This document shows, piece by piece, positions 7,043-10,735 of a DNA stretch of 10,735 nt. The stretch lies in NCBI GenBank assembly GCA_009783115.1, contig WRHT01000027.1, positions 1-10,735 of the forward strand. The letters are read 5' to 3'. A program made the position numbers and the translations under genes. Under the pieces are notes generated by a model. It did no database searches. It worked only from the letters and a program-made list of their open reading frames with translations, and was not told the origin of the DNA. Source of the stretch: Desulfovibrionaceae bacterium. Lineage in GTDB: Bacteria > Desulfobacterota > Desulfovibrionia > Desulfovibrionales > Desulfovibrionaceae. Each line of letters starts with the position of its first letter. The stretch's first letter is position 1.

Positions 7043-7771
7043 CTACACCATGCCGCCGTTTACGGAGATGACCTGTCTAGTGATGTACCCTGCCTCTTCG
7101 GAGAGCAGGAAAACGGCCAGGGCGGCCACTTCTTCCGGCCGGCCTATCCGGCCAAGGGGAATGGCCGGGAGGATCTTGTCCAGGGGCGCGTTCCGGATCA
7201 TCTCCGTATCGATCACCCCCGGCGCGATGCAGTTCACCGTGATGGAACGGCTGGCCAGTTCCACGGCCAGAGCCTTGGAGGCGCCGATGATCCCGGCCTT
7301 GGAGGCGCTGTAATTGACCTGCCCCCGGTTTCCGGTGATCCCGGCCACGGAGGTCAAGGCCAGGATGCGGCCACGGCGCGCGCGGCACATGGGCAGAACC
7401 AGGGGGTGCAGGAGATTGTAAAAGCCGTCCAAATTGGTGCGCAGAACCGAATCCCAGTCCTCGGCGCTCAGGGCGGGAAAGGCGTTGTCCGCGCAAATGC
7501 CGGCATTGCAAACCACTCCCCAGGGCGGGCCGTATTCCTCCAGGCAGGCTTCCAGCCGGGCGGCGGTTTCTTCGCGATTCGCCAGATCAAAACCCACCAG
7601 CTCCATCCGGCCGCCCCCGGAGACGACTTCCTCCCGCAACCGGCGGGCCGCCTCCGCGCTGCGATGGTAATGGGCCAGCACCATGTGCCCGGCGGAGGCC
7701 AGGGCCAGGGCGATGGCCCGCCCGATGCCCCGGCCGGCCCCGGTGACCAGCACATATTTTTCCCGATTCAT
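7043..7771 (-). CDS. 3-oxoacyl-ACP reductase (SDR family), ApeQ-like ketoreductase
   Basis: A 242-residue classical short-chain dehydrogenase that reduces the beta-keto group on ACP-bound chains with NADPH. The Rossmann motif TGAGRGIG is at residues 10-17, NAG at 89-91, Asn113, and the catalytic Ser141 (TSVAG) and Tyr154-x3-Lys158 (YSASK). The tail IAPGVIDTEM and VNGG are the FabG pattern. Length is normal and nothing is missing. The ATG overlaps the dehydratase stop as ATGA, and GGAGG lies four bases before it, so translation is probably coupled. Its place between a dehydratase and a ketosynthase is that of ApeQ in aryl polyene loci. By sequence alone it cannot be told from a housekeeping FabG; the assignment to the polyketide pathway rests on context. 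Confidence 0.94.
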   Translation of the reverse strand: MNREKYVLVTGAGRGIGRAIALALASAGHMVLAHYHRSAEAARRLREEVVSGGGRMELVGFDLANREETAARLEACLEEYGPPWGVVCNAGICADNAFPALSAEDWDSVLRTNLDGFYNLLHPLVLPMCRARRGRILALTSVAGITGNRGQVNYSASKAGIIGASKALAVELASRSITVNCIAPGVIDTEMIRNAPLDKILPAIPLGRIGRPEEVAALAVFLLSEEAGYITRQVISVNGGMV

Positions 7772-8223
7772 AAGTCCTCCAGGACCGCGAGGTTTTCATC
7801 CAGTTCCATCACCGAAAGCCGGGCCACGGCCACCACTTCGTCAGCCAAACTCGCTTGGGCATGAAAGTTAAAAATCTGATCCGCCTTGTAGTCCTCACTA
7901 ACGCTGATACGTATAGTGGAACCGGCGGGCAGGACGGGACGGCGCAACTCCAGTCCGTTGACGCTGAGGATGAAGCCGACTCTGGGCTTAAGCCCTTTTT
8001 CCCTTTCCGTCAGCCCGGACAGGGCCGAGATGGCCTGGGCCATACATTCAAAGGAGACCCAGGCGTAAATCCCGCCAATCCCCGGATCATAAAACAGGCA
8101 CCTCTCATCCACATCGTATTCCGCCGTGAGCAGCCCCCGCTCGCAATCATAGTCCAGCACCCGGCTGAGCAGGATCATACCCCTCTGGTGCGGAAGAATT
8201 TCGGAAAGAACCAGTTTCTCCAT
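7768..8223 (-). CDS. Beta-hydroxyacyl-ACP dehydratase, hotdog fold, ApeP-like
   Basis: A 151-residue hotdog protein that removes water from 3-hydroxyacyl-ACP to leave a double bond, the step that builds a conjugated polyene. LPHQRGMILLSRVL at residues 10-23 carries the catalytic His12, and the central helix FECMAQAISALSG (58-70) carries Glu59; these match the His and Glu of FabZ/FabA-type enzymes. RVGFILSVNGLEL (81-93) is the following strand. The length and the PH-x-x-M-x-LL-x-RV pattern fit the ApeP dehydratases of aryl polyene loci better than FabZ. The ATG overlaps the preceding ketosynthase stop as TGATG, with GAGG eight bases upstream. Its own stop overlaps the reductase start. Confidence 0.88.
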   Translation of the reverse strand: MEKLVLSEILPHQRGMILLSRVLDYDCERGLLTAEYDVDERCLFYDPGIGGIYAWVSFECMAQAISALSGLTEREKGLKPRVGFILSVNGLELRRPVLPAGSTIRISVSEDYKADQIFNFHAQASLADEVVAVARLSVMELDENLAVLEDL

Positions 8224-9425
8224 CAGGCCATCCTCAAAAGCAGGCTGACGTTGCTCCCGCCAAAGGCGAAAGAATTGCTCAGGACATGCCTCGTCCCGCC
8301 GGGGAGTTCGTCTCCTTCGCGGACCAAGCGCAAAGGAGGCAGGTTTTCATCCGCGACGCCGTCCCATACATGCGGCGGGAGTCTGGCCGGGATCCCCTGC
8401 CGCGCCTTGTCCAGAATCATCCAGCCCAGGGACAGTTCCAAGGCCCCGGCCGCTCCCAAGGTATGCCCGGTGACCGGCTTGCTGGATCCGGACAGCGGCT
8501 GCCTATCAAAAACCGCGCCCATGGCCGCGGCCTCCGCCAGATCGTTCAGAGAGGTGCCTGTGCCGTGCAGGTTCACATAGCCCACATCTTCCGGGGAAAT
8601 ACCGGCCATTCCCATGGCCCGGCGCATGGCCGCGGCCGCCCCGGCCCCATCTTCCCTGGGGGCGGTGATGTGAAAGGCGTCGGAGCTTTCTCCGTAGCCG
8701 GCCAGTTCCAGACCGCCCAGATCCAGGCCGGGACCGTGCAGCAAAAAAAAGGCCGCCCCTTCGCCTAGGTTGATGCCCCGGCGGTTCCTGCTGAAAGGAT
8801 TGCCCAGCTCCGGGGAGATGAGTTCCAGGGAATCAAAACCAAGCAGGGTCAGTTCCGAGACCACATCCACGCCCCCGGCGACGGCCGCGTCGCAAAGACC
8901 GGCCCTGATAAGCTCCGCCGCCCGGATAAGCGCCCCGGCGCTGGACGAGCAGGCGGTGGACACGGTGAGGGCCGGGCCGTCAAGTCCCAGGTAGCGGGCA
9001 ATAAACTCCGCCATATAGGCCGGTCCCTGCGCCTTGAGGGAATAACCCTCCGGGAATTCCCTCCCGGAGATCCAGGCCGCATGGGCGGGCAGGGAACACT
9101 CCAGGCCGTTGTCACATACGCCGGCGCAGATCGCCACCCGATCCCGCCCGTAACGGGCAACGGCCTCTTCCGCCTGCGGACGGATCTGCGACAAGGCGGC
9201 CCCGGCCAGGCGCAGGAGGCGCATGTCAAAGGGATCCTCCACCGGCCCGGGCAGGTTCTCCTCCACCAAGCCTACCAGAAAGGCTCCGCCGGAAAAAGCA
9301 TGCGGGCGCAGACCGGATTGATCCCCGGCCAAGGCCGCCTGGAAAAACTCCTCACGATCCCGGCCCGCGCAGCACAGCAAACCCGGCGGGGCAAGGTATA
9401 CCGGCCCGGACAACCGGGCGGACAT
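8223..9425 (-). CDS. Beta-ketoacyl-ACP synthase, ApeO-like
   Basis: A 400-residue condensing enzyme, clearly different from the other ketosynthase in this operon. The triad is intact: Cys159 in STACSSSAG, His287 in NLHGTGTSLND, His321 in TGHTLGAAGA, with Lys316. NSFAFGGSN at 384-392 is the typical ending. The N-terminal 60 residues are divergent (for example LAPPGLLCCAGRDREEFF) as in ApeO proteins. In characterised aryl polyene systems ApeO is the active subunit paired with a chain length factor (ApeC) that lacks the Cys; both ketosynthases here keep the Cys, so neither is that factor. It overlaps the lipoprotein stop and the dehydratase start by TGATG at both ends, and a GGGGGGA run before the ATG serves as ribosome site. 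Confidence 0.92.
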   Translation of the reverse strand: MSARLSGPVYLAPPGLLCCAGRDREEFFQAALAGDQSGLRPHAFSGGAFLVGLVEENLPGPVEDPFDMRLLRLAGAALSQIRPQAEEAVARYGRDRVAICAGVCDNGLECSLPAHAAWISGREFPEGYSLKAQGPAYMAEFIARYLGLDGPALTVSTACSSSAGALIRAAELIRAGLCDAAVAGGVDVVSELTLLGFDSLELISPELGNPFSRNRRGINLGEGAAFFLLHGPGLDLGGLELAGYGESSDAFHITAPREDGAGAAAAMRRAMGMAGISPEDVGYVNLHGTGTSLNDLAEAAAMGAVFDRQPLSGSSKPVTGHTLGAAGALELSLGWMILDKARQGIPARLPPHVWDGVADENLPPLRLVREGDELPGGTRHVLSNSFAFGGSNVSLLLRMA

Positions 9426-10009
9426 CAGAAATCCCCCCGCAGGGTATAGGCATAACCACGGGCCAGGTTCTCAAAACGGATCCGCCCCGGGCTTTTTTCA
9501 ATAACGATGATCTTTTTCTCCCCCTGGAAAATTACACGCCGTTCCACCCCGTCCAGACTTGCCGGACTTTCGGCGCGCAGGGCCAGTCCCGCATTTCCCA
9601 GAGCCCGTTCCAGGGCCGCGATCCGGTAAAAACACAGTTGGAAATCCGCCACAATATACTCCGGGAGCAGCCCAGCAGGCAAAAAGGCCGAAGAAAGCTC
9701 CAGGCCGGAGGATTGGAAAATCAGCCTCCCAATCTCCGCCCCCAGGGCGTTCAGCCAGACCATGCGGATCTCCCGCTCATCCGCCTGTACCCAAGCCTGG
9801 AGAACAAAATCCCGCCCGCCGCCCCGGCCTTCCATCTGCTGCGCCATGTCCATGGGCCGCTCCAGCTCCTCCGGGGGCAGTAAAAGATACGGCGCGCCCT
9901 CCGCGATATACGCCGGCGACAAGGAAGCGGTTTCCGGCCGGCCGGCGCAGGAAGGCGCAACGCAAGGCAAAATCAAAATAAGGATCCAGGCCGCCAGCGC
10001 GTGACGCAT
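9425..10009 (-). CDS. DUF3261 family lipoprotein of the APE-type locus
   Basis: A 194-residue protein with a lipoprotein-like signal: MRH, a hydrophobic stretch (AAWILILILP), then APSC with the probable lipidated Cys21. The lipobox is not perfect, since Ala is at -3 and Pro at -2. The mature part has the DUF3261 pattern: a strand rich in charged and hydrophobic residues (REIRMVWLNALGAEIGRLIF, 79-98), LPAGLLPEYIVADFQLCFYR (110-129), and ERRVIFQGEKKIIVIEK near 156-172. Members are known next to MMPL exporters in aryl polyene clusters and are thought to help place the product at the outer membrane; the exact role is unproven. It starts 32 bases after the exporter stop with only a weak ribosome site and ends by TGATG overlap with the ketosynthase. 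Confidence 0.8.
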   Translation of the reverse strand: MRHALAAWILILILPCVAPSCAGRPETASLSPAYIAEGAPYLLLPPEELERPMDMAQQMEGRGGGRDFVLQAWVQADEREIRMVWLNALGAEIGRLIFQSSGLELSSAFLPAGLLPEYIVADFQLCFYRIAALERALGNAGLALRAESPASLDGVERRVIFQGEKKIIVIEKSPGRIRFENLARGYAYTLRGDF

Positions 10010-10041
10010 ACCGATCTTTCTATGGGCCGCCGGAGCTTATG

Positions 10042-10735
10042 TCAAGGTTGGGAAGGGTTCAGGAGCAGGGCCACGAGAAAGGCCGCGCTGACTCCGGCCA
10101 GGACGGTGAGGCCGAAGATGCGGACCGGCGGAAAGGAGGTCAGGGCCAGGGCGCCGAAGGACAGGGCCGTGGTGCAGTAAGAAAGAGTCACGGCCAGAAG
10201 GGCGGCTTGCCTTCCTTCCGGATTCAGGACGGCCCCTCCTTCTTCCAAATGAAGAAGATAATCCAGGCCCAGGCCGAAAATCAGCGCCAGACCGACCACG
10301 GAAAAAAAGCTCAGGGGAAGCCCGCCGAGAACCGAGAGCAGGGCCAGGGCATAGAGGGCGAGAAGCAGGAGGGCGGCGCAAAGGCGGGAAGCGGCCGGAC
10401 GGGCGTACACCTTCAAGATGAGCAAAAGCGCCAGGACGACCGCGACCGCGAACAGGCGCAACATGGTACGGCTTAAAAAATCCAGAGCCAGACCGGAATC
10501 CTTGGTCCGGTGGATGAAAAATACGCCCTCCATGTCAGCGGCCAGGGCGCGCAGGAAATCCTCATCCCGGCTCAGGGGCAGCAGGCGGGAATAATGCCGC
10601 CCGGAAGCGTCCTGCCCGAAATAAAGCTTGTCCAGCAATGGACGCAGAAACTCCGGGAGCTGATCCGGGGACAGAAAAATCCCGGCCGCTCTGGCAAAGT
10701 CCTCTCGCAAGCCCACGGCCTTTTCCGGCGGAAAA
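10042..10735 (-). CDS. MMPL/RND-type exporter, C-terminal 230 residues (runs off right edge)
   Basis: The frame is open to the right edge, so only the end of a larger membrane protein is present; the GTG at 10716 is an internal codon, not a start. The first 90 residues or so look like the end of a periplasmic porter loop. Five hydrophobic segments follow (roughly visible residues 92-111, 116-137, 143-163, 177-200 and 205-225), the count expected after the second loop in RND transporters. GLALIFGLGLDYLLHL contains the GxxxDY motif typical of the fourth-type helix that carries proton-relay residues. In aryl polyene loci an MMPL exporter of this kind is thought to move the pigment lipid across the inner membrane. 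It ends 32 bases before the lipoprotein gene. Family is confident; exact substrate is inferred from neighbours. Confidence 0.82.
   Translation of the reverse strand, partial: FPPEKAVGLREDFARAAGIFLSPDQLPEFLRPLLDKLYFGQDASGRHYSRLLPLSRDEDFLRALAADMEGVFFIHRTKDSGLALDFLSRTMLRLFAVAVVLALLLILKVYARPAASRLCAALLLLALYALALLSVLGGLPLSFFSVVGLALIFGLGLDYLLHLEEGGAVLNPEGRQAALLAVTLSYCTTALSFGALALTSFPPVRIFGLTVLAGVSAAFLVALLLNPSQP

Larger units (their letters stand above)
4465..10735 (-). other. Operon: distal part of an aryl polyene-like type II polyketide locus
   Basis: Seven genes on one strand with gaps of 32, -1, -1, -4, 17 and about 32 bases. The first six follow the order exporter, DUF3261 lipoprotein, KS, DH, KR, KS known from aryl polyene loci; the seventh, an M20 hydrolase, is extra. 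The promoter must lie beyond the right edge, where ACPs, a chain length factor, an acyltransferase and a ligase would be expected. Confidence 0.8.

Noticed and set aside
5883..7313. A 476-codon plus-strand open frame opposite the ketosynthase and reductase
   Set aside because: It is the antisense shadow of two well-conserved enzymes in GC-rich DNA; its translation is rich in His, Arg, Pro and Gly and shows no domain.
4465..10735. A housekeeping fatty acid synthesis cluster
   Set aside because: There is no ACP, fabD or fabH between the genes, while two ketosynthases, an MMPL exporter and a DUF3261 lipoprotein are present in APE order.
1..10735. tRNA or rRNA genes, CRISPR arrays, insertion sequences, attachment sites
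   Set aside because: No cloverleaf-like segment, spaced direct repeats, transposase or integrase motif, or long terminal inverted repeats were seen on reading both strands.

Overview
The window is GC-rich bacterial DNA, densely coded on the minus strand except for two plus-strand genes in the middle. The organism is probably a delta-class sulfate reducer of the Desulfovibrio type. I infer this from the purine genes, from a TPR protein that looks like one common in that group, and from the AMIN-domain protein beside it; there is no rRNA or other marker here to prove it.

Region 1 (1-2611, minus strand) holds purine biosynthesis genes: purD (complete), a small unknown protein, and the first 243 residues of purA, which runs off the left edge. 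The unknown gene and purA are close together with good ribosome binding sites and are probably co-transcribed. Region 2 (2612-2767) is a divergent promoter region with a candidate dyad whose two arms coincide with possible -35 boxes facing left (purD) and right (TPR gene). Region 3 (2768-4293, plus strand) carries a TPR protein and a membrane-anchored, proline-rich AMIN-domain protein. Region 4 (4294-4464) is a convergent intergenic gap with two weak inverted repeats and no classical terminator.

Region 5 (4465 to the right edge, minus strand) is the most interesting part. It is a tightly packed operon, in transcription order: the C-terminal half of an MMPL/RND-type exporter (entering from the right edge), a DUF3261 lipoprotein, a ketosynthase, a hotdog-fold dehydratase, an SDR ketoreductase, a second ketosynthase, and an M20 metallopeptidase. 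Four of the junctions overlap or nearly overlap (TGATG, TGATG, ATGA, and a possible GTGA). The order exporter - lipoprotein - KS - DH - KR - KS matches the distal end of aryl polyene (APE) type II polyketide loci (ApeO-P-Q-R and the genes before them). Both ketosynthases keep a full Cys-His-His triad, and the dehydratase and reductase keep their catalytic residues, so the elongation cycle looks functional. No ACP, chain length factor, acyltransferase or ligase lies in the window; these would be expected beyond the right edge. The M20 hydrolase at the end of the operon is not a part of the APE set that I know and is the main unexplained element.
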